Assembly: GCA_965223485.1 (NCBI GenBank)
Contig: OZ244993.1
Span: 992,001-1,056,000 of the forward strand
From: VXPQ01 sp965223485
GTDB taxonomy: Bacteria > Bacteroidota > Rhodothermia > Rhodothermales > VXPQ01
Reading direction: 5' to 3'
Length of the DNA stretch: 64,000 bases
Numbering within the stretch: the stretch's first letter is position 1; each line of letters starts with the position of its first letter. The position numbers were made by a program, and so were the translations under genes. The notes under the pieces were generated by a model, which saw nothing but the letters and a program-made list of their open reading frames with translations, made no database searches and was not told where the DNA came from. This document shows positions 52,958 through 63,187 of this stretch, one piece after another.

Positions 52958-54109
52958 ATGTCGTACCTGTTTACTTCCGAATCCGTGTCCGAAGGCCATC
53001 CCGACAAAGTGGCGGACCAGATATCCGACGCCGTGCTGGATGCTGCGCTGACGGACGATCCGTACAGCCGCGTAGCGGTCGAAACGCTTGTGACGACGGG
53101 ACTCGTGCTCGTGGCCGGAGAAATGACGACCCGGACCTACGTGGACGTCGAGAAAATTGCACGCGAGACGATCAGGGGAATTGGGTACACGGATCCCGCG
53201 TTGCGTTTCGATGCGGAATCGTGCGCCGTCCTGACGGCTATTCACGAACAGAGTGTGGATATCAGGCAGGGAGTCGATACGGGGGGTGCAGGCGATCAGG
53301 GCATCATGTTCGGATATGCCTGCCGCGAATCGGAGAACCTTATGCCGCTTCCCATCACGTATGCGCACGGACTGGTCCGCGAACTGGCGAGCATTCGCAA
53401 GCAGGAAGACATCATGCCGTATTTGCGCCCGGATGCCAAGAGTCAGGTTACGATCGAGTACGAGGACGATCGCCGTACGCCGAGACGCATTCACACGGTG
53501 GTCCTGTCGACTCAGCACGACGCCGAGGTCGAACGAGCCGACATTGAGGCCGATATTCGCGCTCATTTGCTGCCGAGGGTGATTGACGATTACCTGCTGG
53601 ACGACGAGTACATTCTGCATGTGAATCCCACAGGGCGGTTCGTGCTCGGGGGGCCGCATGCCGATGCGGGGCTTACGGGCCGCAAGATCATTGTAGATAC
53701 GTATGGCGGAAAGGGCGCACACGGCGGCGGGGCCTTCAGCGGAAAGGATGCTTCCAAAGTGGACCGGTCCGGCGCCTATGCGGCGCGGCATATAGCGAAA
53801 AACATCGTGCAGGCCCATCTTGCGGAAGAGGTAGAGGTACAAATATCCTATGCGATCGGCGTCGAGGAACCGGTTTCCGTTGCCCTCGACACGAAAGGCA
53901 CGGGCAGCGCGCTGCCGGATCGGGAACTGGCGGCAATCGTGCGCGAGACGTTCGACCTGCGACCGGCATCTATCATAGAACGCTTCGATTTGCGCAAGCC
54001 ACAATTCCGGCGTACGGCGGCGTACGGGCATTTTGGACGTTCCGGATTTGTGTGGGAGGAAACGGATTGCGTCGATATGCTGAAAGACGCCGCGGGCGTG
54101 GGCGTGTAG
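52958..54109 (+). CDS. metK: S-adenosylmethionine synthetase
   Basis: Makes SAM from methionine and ATP. 383 residues. YLFTSESVSEGHPDKVADQI near the start, TGGAGDQGIMFGYACRES, RFVLGGPHADAGLTGRKIIV and GGGAFSGKDASKVDRSGAYA are the family's catalytic and phosphate-binding motifs. It ends shortly before the peptidase gene begins. Confidence 0.97.
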   Translation: MSYLFTSESVSEGHPDKVADQISDAVLDAALTDDPYSRVAVETLVTTGLVLVAGEMTTRTYVDVEKIARETIRGIGYTDPALRFDAESCAVLTAIHEQSVDIRQGVDTGGAGDQGIMFGYACRESENLMPLPITYAHGLVRELASIRKQEDIMPYLRPDAKSQVTIEYEDDRRTPRRIHTVVLSTQHDAEVERADIEADIRAHLLPRVIDDYLLDDEYILHVNPTGRFVLGGPHADAGLTGRKIIVDTYGGKGAHGGGAFSGKDASKVDRSGAYAARHIAKNIVQAHLAEEVEVQISYAIGVEEPVSVALDTKGTGSALPDRELAAIVRETFDLRPASIIERFDLRKPQFRRTAAYGHFGRSGFVWEETDCVDMLKDAAGVGV

Positions 54110-54120
54110 CCTGCTTCCGC

Positions 54121-57100
54121 GTGCGTTTTCCTTTGTGGGTTGTCGGCCTTGTTGCCCTGTGTTTCCTTGCAGTGCAAGAAGGACAGGCGCAGGAAAGGCA
54201 GGCCCGTGAAGGCGGTCGCATGCCCGTATATGACCATGCCCTGCTTCAACTCAGGCCGGAAGTGCGTGGTCGGATTGCAGGCGAGGATACGGTGCGGGCG
54301 CCGCGCACCCGGTCGGTCGCCGATGGGCGCGTCGATTTGGAATCAGGTGTTTTTCGCGCCCGGTACCGCATCGAGGATCGTGTAGCGGACGGGTTGTCTA
54401 CGGCGCAGGCCGCCCTTGCGCATCTCGAACAACGCGGTGAAGCGTATGGCATGACCGCCGCCACGGAGCATCTCCGCGTCGAGCATATCCGGGAGGGGCG
54501 CTACGCTCGCCATGTCCGCCTCCGGCAGACGCTTGCCGGCGTGCCGGTGTACCGGGCCGACATCACGGTGAGTCTCGACCGGCGCGGACAGCCGACCATG
54601 GTCGTTAGCGGATATATTCCCCGCCTTGAACAGGTGCGCGGATTCGATCCTGTTCCCGCTCTTTCGCGCACCGCCGCGCAGGATATCGTGCGCAGGGCCG
54701 CCGATCCGGAACTGGTTGTCTCCGATCCGGAACTGGTTGTCTATGCATCGGACCCTCCCCGGCTTGTCTGGAAAGTCCCGGCCGTCTCTGCAGGGTTGCC
54801 CGTTTCGTGGGACGTACTTGTTGACGCCAGGACGGGTGAAATTCGCCGTATGTTCAATACGTCGCTGCATGCACACAAGGCGTCTTCCGTATCGCCCGGA
54901 TCCGGTCGTGCGGTGGTCCGCACCGCTCCCGCCCACGCTATTGGACTCGTCACATCGCCTGTGGCGCCGGCTCCGGCAACGCCTCTACCGTTCGTTGTTT
55001 CCACACCGGTTTCCGGGAAAAGTATCCGGGCAGTGGACGGCGCCGGGTTGGTCTTCGACCCCGATCCACTCACGTCCGCCGGTGTGGAGTACGGGGGGGA
55101 TTACCAGGACGGTGACGATGCGGACACGGCGGCGCTGATCGGGGAACTTGTGCAGGTGACATTGCGCGACATCACGCAGGGAGCAGACGGATTGCACCGG
55201 CTGGATGGCCCGTACGTCCGCATCGAAGGGGATCCGCATACCGTACCCGCAATGCCCAACCCCAACACCTTTAATTTTTCGCGCTCGGACGACCGTTTCG
55301 AGGCCGTGAACGCCTATTATCATATCGACAAAAGCCGCCGCTACGCGCAGTCACTCAATGTCGGCTATACATTGCTCGATTTCCCGGTGAGGGTCAATCC
55401 GCAAAGTTTCGATGGCGATAATTCTGTCTATCTTCCGGACGACCGCTCCCTTCAGTTCGGCACGGGCGGCATAGACGATGCCGAAGACGCCGATGTCCTG
55501 TGGCATGAATATGCGCATGCACTCCTCGACTACACGGCGCCGGGGCTTGTAGGGCCGTTCGAGGGAACGGCGTTGCACGAGGGCTGGGCCGACTACTGGG
55601 CCGCTTCGTATTCCCGCTTTTTGTCCGAGGAGGATCCCCGGATTCCCCAACACGACTGGAAACGGCTGTACAATTGGGACGGCAATGCTCCCTGCTGGTC
55701 CGGCCGGACGCTCGATCATACGGGGCACTACGACGACAACATGGCTTACGAGGTGTCGGGGTGTCAGATTTTCCCCGACATTTACCAGTGGGGGCTTCTT
55801 TGGGCCACGACCATGATGGACATCTACTCGCACGTCGGGCGGGGCGTCCTGGACCGCTTGCACCTTGCCTCGCATGCCTATCTTGCCTCCGGGTCCGATT
55901 TCCGTGATGCGGCCGAGGCCCTGATCCAGGCCGACGAGGATATATACGGCGGCGCCCACGCCGGGGCGCTGATTCAGGAATTGACCGAAGCCGGATACGT
56001 TAATTCCGGAGCGTATGGACCGATTCTGGCCCATGATCCCCTGGAGAGGACCGAAAATGTGGGTGGAACGATCGAGGTTCGCGTCGAAGCAAGAGGCGTC
56101 GCTGCTCCAGTGGACAGGGTGCTTGTGCTATACTCGCCCGAACCGGGAAGCCCGTTTATCCGTTTTCCCCTGTCGCGTCGAAGCGCCACCCTGTTCACAG
56201 GTAATCTTCCCCTGCCCGATCTGCCGGGCGCTGTACAATACTATATCGTGGCAGTCGATACGCAGGGGCGGCGCAGTGTTCTCCCTGCGCTCGCGCCGCG
56301 CGCATTGTACATTTTCGATGTTGGAAAGGACACGGAAGCGCCCTCGATCACGCATGATGCACCCCTGCGTGTCCCGACCTTCGCCTGGCCGGTCACGCTG
56401 TACGCGCAGGCACAAGATAATCTGGGCGTCGATTCCGTATGGGTGGAATATGTGCGCCGGGGCGTCGGCGGCGTGAGCGAACAAGGCGCGTTCGGATTAG
56501 TGGAGCAGAACGGGATATATTCGGGTCGTTTTCCGGAACCGACAACGCCGGTTCTGGGAGGCGATGTGGTCGAATACCGCATTGCGGCCCGGGATGTGTC
56601 CATGGCGGGCAACGAGGCCCGGCTCCCCGAGGAGGGTTTTTTCTCCGTGTTGCTCGTGCTGGAAGGCGAGTTGTACGCGTACGATTTCGAGCATGACGAT
56701 CCGGGGGTGACCGCGCAGGGGTGGCGCCGCGGCCAGCCTGCATTCGGCCTGCGCGTGGCGTATTCCGGCGAAAATGCGTGGGCGACGGCGCCCGGCGGCG
56801 CATATCCCGCCGATGCCGGGCGCGCAACGCTTGATCTTCCCCCGGTCAGCCTTGCAACGATTGCGTCGGCGTACCTGATATTCTGGCACTGGTACGATTT
56901 CGAGCATGGCGGCAATGTCTCGCCCGGGGTGTTCAACGAGCAGGCGGATATCCGGGACGGCGGCAACGTCAAGGTATCGACGGACGGCGGCGTATCCTGG
57001 GAAGTGCTTGCGCCCGAAGGAGGTTATAACGGGAGAATTGGCGGGGGGACCGGTAATCCGCTGGCTGGGCAACCCGGTTTCGGGGGGTACAGTTTCGGGT

Positions 57101-58356
57101 GGCGTCGCGAGGTTGTCGCATTACCGACCACCGGGGACGTACGGGTGCGGTTCGAGGCGGGAACGGACGAAGGCAACGATGGAGAAGCGCGCTATTTCGC
57201 CGGGTGGTATCTGGATAATGTTGCGCTTGTGACAGAAAGGCCCCGGGATGTCGATGCACCTCGGGCGGAAGGGTTTCCCATGGACCGGCTCGTGCGCGTG
57301 GCCGGCAGGGATATGCTGCCTCCTTTGTCGATCAGAGTGCACGATGATACAGGCGTCGAAGCTGTGATCTCCCGCTACGAAATTACGGACCGGAACGGCG
57401 CAACGACAGGCAGTATGCGGCTGGCCATGTCGGGGGTGGATGTGGGCGTGTACGAGGGATATCTGGCTCCCTCACGGCCGTTTTTCCCCGGAGATCGTAT
57501 CGCCTATACGCTCCGGGTGCGGGATTTCGATGGCAACGAAACGGTATACGGCTCCCCGTTCGTAATAGACTTCCGGTCCGAAGAATACGCTGCCGCCACA
57601 CCTGCCAGCGTTGTTCCCGTGGGGATATGGCGGCGCGCAGGCAGCGAGTGGCTTGCCCGAGGCGTTGCCGCGGGGGCTCCATATGAAAACGTTTCGAGCC
57701 TTGTGTTCGAACCGGTTACGATTCCGACGAACACTGAATCGACTGCGTTCGAACTTGCGCACACGTATGCGCTGGGAGAAAACTTCGGCGGTAATGTGAA
57801 AATATCCGAGGACGACGGGGCCACCTGGCGCGTGTTTGCACCCGGGGGGGGCTATGACCGGGATTATGCACCTGCCGGCGATCATCCGATGAAAGGAGAA
57901 TCGGTATTCGGAGGCAATTCGGGTGGAGCGGGCCATATTTCCTTCGATCTGACGCCGTATGCGGGAAAAACGGTGCGTCTTCGCATAGACCTTGCTCATG
58001 CGGAATCCTTCGGTCCCGATAACGTCTGGCGCATTGGGAATATCGCGTACCGTTCTCTTTCTCCCGACGACGCCATTGAGGTCCAGCGCGAACTGGCTCT
58101 GCACGCGAATTTTCCGGATCCGGTGCGGGACATAACGCACATCTCCTACACTATTCCGGGGGACGAGATGATTTCGGTTCGCCTGTCGGCCTACGACGTC
58201 ACAGGGCGCCGCGTGGCCGTGCTTCGCGATGGGCAACAGGAACCGGGGACGTATACGGTGCACTACGATGCGGGGCAGCTGGCGAGCGGTGTGTATATCC
58301 TGCATCTCGAAACGCCGCGCGGCATCCTGATCGAGCGTATGATCGTCGTCCGTTAG
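54121..58356 (+). CDS. Secreted M36/M4-like zinc metalloprotease with sorting-type C-terminal domain
   Basis: 1411 residues from GTG 54121, chosen because it opens a signal peptide (VVGLVALCFLAVQEGQA). A propeptide of the FTP/PepSY type follows. The catalytic part has the zinc motif WHEYAHALL (H462, E463, H466) and a third ligand E487 in HEGWADYW. Ig-like regions come next, then two jellyroll-like segments (GGNVKVSTDGGVSWEVLA and GGNVKISEDDGATWRVFA). A C-terminal domain of about 85 residues (NFPDPVRDITHISYTIPGDE, LSAYDVTGRRVAVL, DAGQLASGVYILHLETP) resembles type IX secretion sorting domains. It lies between metK and ahcY, 12 bases after metK. Confidence 0.88.
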   Translation: MRFPLWVVGLVALCFLAVQEGQAQERQAREGGRMPVYDHALLQLRPEVRGRIAGEDTVRAPRTRSVADGRVDLESGVFRARYRIEDRVADGLSTAQAALAHLEQRGEAYGMTAATEHLRVEHIREGRYARHVRLRQTLAGVPVYRADITVSLDRRGQPTMVVSGYIPRLEQVRGFDPVPALSRTAAQDIVRRAADPELVVSDPELVVYASDPPRLVWKVPAVSAGLPVSWDVLVDARTGEIRRMFNTSLHAHKASSVSPGSGRAVVRTAPAHAIGLVTSPVAPAPATPLPFVVSTPVSGKSIRAVDGAGLVFDPDPLTSAGVEYGGDYQDGDDADTAALIGELVQVTLRDITQGADGLHRLDGPYVRIEGDPHTVPAMPNPNTFNFSRSDDRFEAVNAYYHIDKSRRYAQSLNVGYTLLDFPVRVNPQSFDGDNSVYLPDDRSLQFGTGGIDDAEDADVLWHEYAHALLDYTAPGLVGPFEGTALHEGWADYWAASYSRFLSEEDPRIPQHDWKRLYNWDGNAPCWSGRTLDHTGHYDDNMAYEVSGCQIFPDIYQWGLLWATTMMDIYSHVGRGVLDRLHLASHAYLASGSDFRDAAEALIQADEDIYGGAHAGALIQELTEAGYVNSGAYGPILAHDPLERTENVGGTIEVRVEARGVAAPVDRVLVLYSPEPGSPFIRFPLSRRSATLFTGNLPLPDLPGAVQYYIVAVDTQGRRSVLPALAPRALYIFDVGKDTEAPSITHDAPLRVPTFAWPVTLYAQAQDNLGVDSVWVEYVRRGVGGVSEQGAFGLVEQNGIYSGRFPEPTTPVLGGDVVEYRIAARDVSMAGNEARLPEEGFFSVLLVLEGELYAYDFEHDDPGVTAQGWRRGQPAFGLRVAYSGENAWATAPGGAYPADAGRATLDLPPVSLATIASAYLIFWHWYDFEHGGNVSPGVFNEQADIRDGGNVKVSTDGGVSWEVLAPEGGYNGRIGGGTGNPLAGQPGFGGYSFGWRREVVALPTTGDVRVRFEAGTDEGNDGEARYFAGWYLDNVALVTERPRDVDAPRAEGFPMDRLVRVAGRDMLPPLSIRVHDDTGVEAVISRYEITDRNGATTGSMRLAMSGVDVGVYEGYLAPSRPFFPGDRIAYTLRVRDFDGNETVYGSPFVIDFRSEEYAAATPASVVPVGIWRRAGSEWLARGVAAGAPYENVSSLVFEPVTIPTNTESTAFELAHTYALGENFGGNVKISEDDGATWRVFAPGGGYDRDYAPAGDHPMKGESVFGGNSGGAGHISFDLTPYAGKTVRLRIDLAHAESFGPDNVWRIGNIAYRSLSPDDAIEVQRELALHANFPDPVRDITHISYTIPGDEMISVRLSAYDVTGRRVAVLRDGQQEPGTYTVHYDAGQLASGVYILHLETPRGILIERMIVVR
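54701..54742 (+). repeat. Perfect 21-bp in-frame tandem duplication in the protease gene
   Basis: CCGATCCGGAACTGGTTGTC then T is repeated exactly, at 54701-54721 and 54722-54742. It encodes DPELVVS followed by DPELVVY in the prodomain. Perfect identity implies a recent event. Confidence 0.9.
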
Positions 58357-58459
58357 CGCCCGCGATTGAATTTTCAGGGGAGGCGGAGCAAGCCCTGCAC
58401 ATGCGGGTACTTGCCGGATTCCTCTCTTCTACGACACAGTTGATCTGACACCTCGAAAC

Positions 58460-59737
58460 ATGGATTACAAGCAAGGCGCCTACAAGGTGCACGACCTGGG
58501 CCTGGCCGACAACGGACGCCGGGACATTGCATGGGCGGAGAGCCGGATGCCGGTGCTGATGCGCCTGCGTGAGCACTACGCCAAAAGCAAACCGTTCGAG
58601 GGATACCGGATTACCGGCTGTCTCCATGTCACCAAAGAGACTGCCGTGCTGGTCGAGACATTCGCTGCGTGCGGCGCGGATGTGGCGTGGTCGGGGTGCA
58701 ATCCGCTCAGCACCAACGACGAGGTGGCCGCTGCACTGGCGCAGGCCGGCATCGAGATCTACGCATGGCATGGGCAGAGTGTGGAGGATTTCTACTGGAG
58801 CATCGACCGGACGCTGGATATCCCGCCCCATCTTACGCTCGACGATGGCGCCGATCTGATCTTTCGTGTACATAATGCCTTTCCGGAACTGGCCGATCAT
58901 ATCGTCGGGGGCAGCGAGGAAACGACGACGGGGGTACATCGCCTGCGCGCCATGGCTGCCGACGGGAAATTGCTGTACCCCGTTTATGCCGTCAACGACG
59001 CGGAAACCAAGTGGGATTTCGATAATGTGTACGGCACCGGGCAAAGCACGCTGGACGGGATTCTGCGCGCTTCATCCATTCTCATTGCCGGCAAGAACTT
59101 TGTCGTGGCCGGGTACGGACACTGTGGACGCGGCGTGGCGATGCGGGCGAAGGGACTGGGAGCCAATGTGATCGTAACGGAAGTCCGGCCTACCGTCGCC
59201 CTCAAGGCCACGCTGGAGGGTTGCCGGGTGATGACGATGGACGAGGCGGCCGCCGTCGGCGATGTGTTCGTGACCGCGACGGGCATGAAGGACGTGATTC
59301 GCGGGCGTCACTTCGCCTCCATGAAGGAAGGCGCCGTGGTGTGCAATACCGGGCACTACGACGTCGAACTCAACCTTGAAGAACTGGCCGAATTATCCAA
59401 AGAAACCTCCCAGGTCCGCGCCAACAACCGCGAGTATCTGCTGAAAAACGGCAAGACCATTTATGTGCTCGCGGATGGCCGGCTCGTCAATCTGGCCGCT
59501 GCGGAGGGGCACCCCTCCGAAGTGATGGACATGAGCTTCGCGAATCAGTTCAATGCGCATCTCAAGCTTGTGCAGGCGCACCAGAGAGGAGAACGGCTCG
59601 AAAACACGGTCATCGACTTGCCTGAAGCGCTCGATCAGGAGATCGCCTCCGTCAAGCTGGAGACCATGGGTATTTCGATAGACAAGCTCACCGACGAACA
59701 GACGGTATACGCCACGGATTACTCAGCCGGAACGTAG
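58460..59737 (+). CDS. ahcY: Adenosylhomocysteinase
   Basis: Hydrolyses S-adenosylhomocysteine to homocysteine and adenosine. 425 residues, the shorter form. ITGCLHVTKETAVLVETFAA, SGCNPLSTNDEVAAALAQAG, NVYGTGQSTLDGILRASSIL (containing a GTGQS segment) and the NAD-binding VAGYGHCGRGVAMRAKGLGA are visible. It ends VYATDYSAGT. With metK it covers two steps of the methyl cycle. No SAH riboswitch is convincing upstream. Confidence 0.96.
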   Translation: MDYKQGAYKVHDLGLADNGRRDIAWAESRMPVLMRLREHYAKSKPFEGYRITGCLHVTKETAVLVETFAACGADVAWSGCNPLSTNDEVAAALAQAGIEIYAWHGQSVEDFYWSIDRTLDIPPHLTLDDGADLIFRVHNAFPELADHIVGGSEETTTGVHRLRAMAADGKLLYPVYAVNDAETKWDFDNVYGTGQSTLDGILRASSILIAGKNFVVAGYGHCGRGVAMRAKGLGANVIVTEVRPTVALKATLEGCRVMTMDEAAAVGDVFVTATGMKDVIRGRHFASMKEGAVVCNTGHYDVELNLEELAELSKETSQVRANNREYLLKNGKTIYVLADGRLVNLAAAEGHPSEVMDMSFANQFNAHLKLVQAHQRGERLENTVIDLPEALDQEIASVKLETMGISIDKLTDEQTVYATDYSAGT

Positions 59738-59790
59738 CGGGACCGCGAAGCCGAACCGGGCGATGGGGCGGTGTTTCGGAGGGGGCGCCG

Positions 59791-60144
59791 CTAAGATTGT
59801 TCGGCATCCCAGGTGAGAATGTCTTCCTCCGATTTTTCCTTGCTTTCCCATTCCTCCGCATTCGGGAATTCCTCGGCTTTCTCGGTGATATTGTACCCGA
59901 GATCGCGCCACTGATTAGCAAGGTGCTCGTTCCACTCCTGGTAATGGGCCCATTCCTCGGGCAACTCATCGTCCGCATAGATCGCTTCGGTCGGACAAAC
60001 CGGCACGCATGCATTGCAGTCGATACATTCTTCCGGGTGAATAACCAGGAAATTCGGCCCCTGATAAAAGCAATCGACAGGACATACCTCTACGCAATCT
60101 GTGTATCTGCAATTGATGCACGGTTCTGCAACGACGTACGGCAT
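59791..60144 (-). CDS. Ferredoxin of the 7Fe (FdxA) type
   Basis: 117 residues. Cys motifs PCINCRYTDCVEVCPVDC and ECIDCNACVPVCPTEA are arranged as in 3Fe-4S/4Fe-4S ferredoxins. A longer acidic C-terminal tail (EEWAHYQEWNEHLANQWRDL onward) is typical of FdxA-like proteins. Electron carrier, partner unknown. Convergent with ahcY. Confidence 0.93.
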   Translation of the reverse strand: MPYVVAEPCINCRYTDCVEVCPVDCFYQGPNFLVIHPEECIDCNACVPVCPTEAIYADDELPEEWAHYQEWNEHLANQWRDLGYNITEKAEEFPNAEEWESKEKSEEDILTWDAEQS

Positions 60145-60256
60145 ATCGAGGCGATAATAAATATGGCGGAAAAGAGGGGGTACGGGAAGCCCCTGTACGA
60201 AAGGTACGAAGATAAGGAATACCGGGTTGCCCGGACAAGCACGCCGTGGAATTCGC

Positions 60257-61294
60257 TTATTTGAACAGGGATTGCGCTGAGCCGGGCGGTTTCATCCCCA
60301 GGTGTTTGTATGCCCGCTCCGTGGCGATGCGCCCCCGGGGCGTTCTCTCCAGGAAGGCTTCCTGAATCAGATATGGCTCGTAGACTTCCTCGATAGTGCC
60401 CGCGTCTTCCCCTACGGAGACGGAAAGGTTGTTCAGCCCCGTGGGGCCGCCCCCGAATTTTTCGATGAGGGTCACGAGGATGCGGGTATCCATGTCGTCC
60501 AGCCCGTGTTCGTCGACATCCAGGGCATTCAGGGAGTGGTCCGCCGTCTTGCGATTGATCGTCCCATCGCCTTCCACCTCGGCGAAATCCCTTGTCCGTC
60601 GCAGCAACCGGTTGGCGATGCGCGGCGTGCCGCGGCTCCGGCGCGCAATTTCGAGAGCCCCGTCGTCCGTAATCTCTATGTCCAGGATATGCGCCGAGCG
60701 AACGACGATCTGGTGGAGGAGCGCCGCCGTGTAGTAATCGTATCGGAAGTCGATCCCGAATCGCGCCCGCAGGGGCGCCGTAAGGAGCCCTTTCCGGGTG
60801 GTGGCGCCAATCAGCGTGAACGGGGGAAGCGCAAGTTTTACGCTTCGTGCGCTGGGCCCCGAATCGATCACGATGTCGATCCGGTAATCTTCCATGGCGG
60901 AATAGAGGTATTCCTCTACGACCGGGCTGAGCCGGTGAATTTCGTCGACGAAGAGGATATCGCCTTCTTCCAGATTGGTCAGGATGCCGGCGATGTTCGC
61001 CGGCTTTTCCAGTACCGGCCCGCTTGTCGTGCGGATGCCGGTGGCCATCTCCTCCGCGATGATGTACGCAAGCGTCGTTTTACCCAATCCGGGCGGCCCG
61101 GAAAGCAACACATGGTCCAGCGTTTCGCCGCGCCGCTTGGCCGCCGTCATGAAGACCCGCAGATTATCCTTGATTTTGTCCTGTCCGATGAACTCATCAA
61201 GCTTGCGCGGGCGCAGCACTTTTTCGAGGTCTTCTTCGGAATGTCGGGGATGCGGCGACAGGTTCTCGGGACCTTCGGGGCCGTTCATGCGCAT
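60257..61294 (-). CDS. ruvB: Holliday junction branch migration ATPase RuvB
   Basis: Motor of branch migration. 345 residues. RPRKLDEFIGQDKIKDNLRV, Walker A GPPGLGKTTLAYIIAEEM, Walker B ILFVDEIHRLSPVVEEYLYS, GATTRKGLLTAPLRARFGID and a winged-helix C-terminus GPTGLNNLSVSVGEDAGTIE are present. Divergent from rpoN. Confidence 0.97.
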   Translation of the reverse strand: MRMNGPEGPENLSPHPRHSEEDLEKVLRPRKLDEFIGQDKIKDNLRVFMTAAKRRGETLDHVLLSGPPGLGKTTLAYIIAEEMATGIRTTSGPVLEKPANIAGILTNLEEGDILFVDEIHRLSPVVEEYLYSAMEDYRIDIVIDSGPSARSVKLALPPFTLIGATTRKGLLTAPLRARFGIDFRYDYYTAALLHQIVVRSAHILDIEITDDGALEIARRSRGTPRIANRLLRRTRDFAEVEGDGTINRKTADHSLNALDVDEHGLDDMDTRILVTLIEKFGGGPTGLNNLSVSVGEDAGTIEEVYEPYLIQEAFLERTPRGRIATERAYKHLGMKPPGSAQSLFK

Positions 61295-61588
61295 TTGTGG
61301 CGATGAGGTGCATGGCGCGGATTGTACCGATCAAGATAAGATTTCGGGATGCCCGGCGCATGGAAAATTACGGACCGCGGGCCGGAAAACGGGCTCCTTT
61401 CCGGGCAAAACATCGGTGGAAATGGGCCCGCCAGGAGTCGTTCCAGGGGGGTGTCCGGAAGATCGTGTTACAAATTAGGCACTATATTTGCGGTAGAGCA
61501 TATACGGGGTATCGGGAGAACATCGAGGCAAGGATCCTTCTCTCCCGGAAAACATGTTTGAAGCGCCTTTTATGCAGTACGCCCGATC

Positions 61589-63058
61589 ATGCTGAATCTC
61601 CAGCAAACACAGCGGCTCCAGCAAAAGCTGTCTCCTCAGCAGATACAGTATATCCAGTTGCTGCAGCTGCCTACGCTTGCACTCGAACAGCGCATCGAGG
61701 CAGAGATGGAAGAGAATCCCCTGCTGGAAGACACAACGACCGAGGCTGCCGAAGCCCCGGAGGATATTGCGGAGGAGTCTGCCGAGGCGGAAAGCGAGCG
61801 GGACCTCGACGAGGAGTACGACTGGGGCGAACTGCTCGACAATACCGAGGACATGTACGGCTACAAGGCGCGCGTCGACTACAGCCGGGAAGAGGACCGG
61901 GAACTGCCCATTCCGGCCACGGGAACGCTGATCGAGCATCTTCGGGAGCAACTGGCGCTGCAGGACCTCACGGAACAGGGGAAAGTCATTGCCGAGCAGA
62001 TCATCGGTTCGATCGACGAGGACGGCTACCTGCGCCGCCCCCTCGAATCCATCGTGGACGATATTTCCTTCAATGCCGGGTTCACGCCCGCTCTTTCGGA
62101 CATCGAGGATATGCTTGGGCGCATCCAGCGCCTGGACCCGATCGGGATAGCCGCCCGCGATCTCCAGGAATGCCTGCTGGTGCAGCTCCGCGCCATGCCT
62201 CCCGCCGTAAAGGGCCGCGGCGTAGCGATCCGCATGCTTGCGGAAACGTACAAGGCGTTCACGATGAAGCATTTCGACGCGATCCGGAAGAAGCTGCACG
62301 TTACCGGCGAAGAGCTTCGGGAAGCGTTCGATCTGATCCGTCACCGGCTCGATCCGAAACCCGGCGAGGGTCAGTTCTCGCCCCGGCAGAATTACATCAC
62401 GCCGGATTTCACGGTGGAAGCTGTTGACGACGAGTTTATCGTCACGCTCAATGGACGCAATGCGCCACCGCTGCACATCTCGCGGCAGTACCGGCAGATG
62501 CTTCAGGATATGGTGGCCCGAAAGAAGGAGCGCCCCGGATCATCTTCCGTAGACGCCGCCACGCGCAAGTTTCTCAAGAACAAGTTCGAATCGGCGCGCT
62601 GGTTCATCCAGTCCATCAACCAGCGCCGTCATACGATGACCCGGGTGATGCACGCCATCATCCGGTTGCAGGAGGATTTTTTCCGGTACGGGGAAGGGCG
62701 CCTGAAACCCATGATTCTGAACGATGTGGCGGAGATCATCGAGATGGATATATCGACTGTCAGCCGGGTGGTCAACGGCAAATACGTGCAAACCCGATTC
62801 GGCGTGTACGAACTGAAATATTTCTTTTCCGAGGGAATCCGGAGCGCCGACGGCGAGGATGTGTCCAACAAGGAGATCAAGGCGATCCTTGAAGGGATCG
62901 TCGATGGGGAGGACAAGGCGAAGCCCTTGTCCGATCAGCGTCTGGTGGGTTCTCTCGAAGAACGGGGGTTCGGGATCGCCCGCCGGACCGTCACGAAATA
63001 CCGCGAACAACTCGGCATACCCGCTGCGCGCCTGAGGAAGGAGATTGTGGTGGGGTGA
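61589..63058 (+). CDS. rpoN: RNA polymerase sigma-54 factor RpoN
   Basis: Sigma factor that needs an AAA+ activator. 489 residues. The glutamine-rich activator region I starts MLNLQQTQRLQQKLSPQQIQ, and ALEQRIEAEMEENPLLED follows. An acidic linker precedes the core-binding region, a helix-turn-helix (MDISTVSRVVNGKYVQ) and a C-terminal RpoN box near ARRTVTKYREQLGI. The upstream region 61295-61588 contains no gene. No enhancer-binding protein gene is in the window. Confidence 0.95.
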   Translation: MLNLQQTQRLQQKLSPQQIQYIQLLQLPTLALEQRIEAEMEENPLLEDTTTEAAEAPEDIAEESAEAESERDLDEEYDWGELLDNTEDMYGYKARVDYSREEDRELPIPATGTLIEHLREQLALQDLTEQGKVIAEQIIGSIDEDGYLRRPLESIVDDISFNAGFTPALSDIEDMLGRIQRLDPIGIAARDLQECLLVQLRAMPPAVKGRGVAIRMLAETYKAFTMKHFDAIRKKLHVTGEELREAFDLIRHRLDPKPGEGQFSPRQNYITPDFTVEAVDDEFIVTLNGRNAPPLHISRQYRQMLQDMVARKKERPGSSSVDAATRKFLKNKFESARWFIQSINQRRHTMTRVMHAIIRLQEDFFRYGEGRLKPMILNDVAEIIEMDISTVSRVVNGKYVQTRFGVYELKYFFSEGIRSADGEDVSNKEIKAILEGIVDGEDKAKPLSDQRLVGSLEERGFGIARRTVTKYREQLGIPAARLRKEIVVG

Positions 63059-63187
63059 TGTGATTGGGGAGCGGGGTTTTGCCGGGAACCCGACATAAAC
63101 GATGGTGTACGCCTCAAACTTCCGCTTCTTGACCATCGCCGATGTCCGGGGCGGAAAGAAGGGCGGTTTAAGCCGGGGAAACTTGAG

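Noticed and set aside
58357..58459. Possible SAH riboswitch before ahcY
   Set aside because: There are GC-rich blocks with some pairing, but the conserved core I would expect is not present.
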